From positions 1 to 5,493 of the forward strand of contig CAMDDI010000216.1 in assembly GCA_945890905.1 (NCBI GenBank): DNA of 5,493 bases, given 5' to 3'. Below are positions 5,238 through 5,493 of this stretch, in pieces. The first letter of the stretch is position 1. Every line of letters starts with the position of its first letter. Below the pieces are notes generated by a model. The model saw nothing but the letters and a program-made list of their open reading frames with translations, did not search any database and was not told the DNA's origin. A program made the position numbers and the translations under genes. Origin of the DNA: Bacteriovorax stolpii (GTDB taxonomy: Bacteria > Bdellovibrionota > Bacteriovoracia > Bacteriovoracales > Bacteriovoracaceae).

Positions 5238-5493
5238 TCACAGGAAATGCCCAAGGGCCTCATCGACAGCCGCTTTTGCAGTTCTATTTTTTAAATGGTT
5301 CTCAGTCTCAGTTCGGCGGGCTTGCTCTTCATGGAATGCGACTACGTACTTTTGCGTATCTTTGTGAGATTCTTCCAGTCTGCGGTTGAGGCATTCAATT
5401 TCTTTCTTGAGATAGGAAAGTTGAGCATGTCTTTCTCTTTCCAGGCTCTCTTCGTTTTCCTTTTTGATTCGCTTGTCTGTGCGATATTCGTCG
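5238..5493 (-). CDS. Coiled-coil protein, C-terminal 84 residues (partial)
   Basis: The frame is open from the right edge to a TGA at 5238-5240 and has no Met, consistent with the end of a longer gene starting outside the window. The visible part is strongly charged and heptad-like (K-K-E-N-E-E-S-L-E-R-E-R, then L-S-Y-L-K-K-E-I-E-C-L-N-R-R-L-E-E), predicting a long coiled coil. It ends in a short tail A-A-V-D-E-A-L-G-H-F-L. The family cannot be recognised from this piece. Its stop is 6 bp from the Replic_Relax start, so both probably share a transcript and a process, such as element transfer or maintenance. Confidence 0.7.
   Translation of the reverse strand, partial: DEYRTDKRIKKENEESLERERHAQLSYLKKEIECLNRRLEESHKDTQKYVVAFHEEQARRTETENHLKNRTAKAAVDEALGHFL

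Larger units (their letters stand above)
2640..5493 (-). mobile_element. Left end of an integrated mobile element (extends beyond the window)
   Basis: A complete tyrosine integrase, an excisionase-type HTH protein, a Replic_Relax-like protein and the tail of a coiled-coil protein form a unidirectional minus-strand series. It ends next to an attachment-site-like repeat array beside mutM. The gene content fits an integrative mobilisable or plasmid-like element rather than a simple transposon or a complete phage; no structural phage gene is visible. The boundary at about 2640-2710 is inferred from the repeat array and the start of mutM. The other end is not in the window, so element size and flanking att duplication cannot be assessed. 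Confidence 0.65.

Overview
The window joins an ordinary chromosomal neighbourhood (about 1-2640) to one end of an integrated mobile element (about 2640 to the right edge, where it continues out of view). Most genes are on the minus strand. The sequence looks bacterial, with moderate GC and tight spacing between genes. The protein flavour (a cytochrome P460-like secreted protein, a glutaminase of the KPF/EDLG subtype, stand-alone regulatory domains) would fit a predatory-type Bdellovibrionota/Oligoflexia or a related deltaproteobacterial lineage. That placement is an impression, not a demonstration.

Chromosomal part. From the left edge there is the 5' part of a secreted cytochrome P460-family gene (minus, partial). 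It is fused by a 4-bp ATGA overlap to a complete glutaminase gene (glsA, minus) that keeps all its active-site residues. Divergent from glsA is a short plus-strand gene encoding a lone cyclic-nucleotide-binding fold with no output domain. Its usual phosphate-binding arginine is replaced by alanine. The shared intergenic region holds a perfect TATAAT box for the CNB gene and a CRP-like palindrome in front of glsA. Convergent to the CNB gene, only 6 bp away, is mutM (Fpg), a complete 8-oxoguanine DNA glycosylase with an intact zinc finger.

Mobile part. Just upstream of mutM lies a compact array: a 9-bp inverted repeat around an 8-bp centre, merging into three direct copies of TTTCCGACT. It has the layout of a tyrosine-recombinase attachment site. 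It is followed by a minus-strand gene series. In order of transcription, from the right edge leftwards, these are the end of a coiled-coil protein gene, a replication-relaxation-like (Replic_Relax) gene, a non-coding gap, a small excisionase-type HTH gene (with a possible small ORF before it) and a complete tyrosine integrase whose start is coupled to the HTH stop. The gap holds a striking nested inverted repeat: an inner 25-bp hairpin inside 11-bp outer arms. It lies beside the Replic_Relax gene, so a DNA-processing site (replication or transfer origin) is one reading.

How it may work together: integrase and HTH protein would insert and excise the element at the site by mutM, while the Replic_Relax protein, the coiled-coil protein and the nested palindrome would form a replication or mobilisation module. 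The two most original observations are the attachment-site-like array and the nested palindrome. No rRNA, tRNA or CRISPR array was seen.
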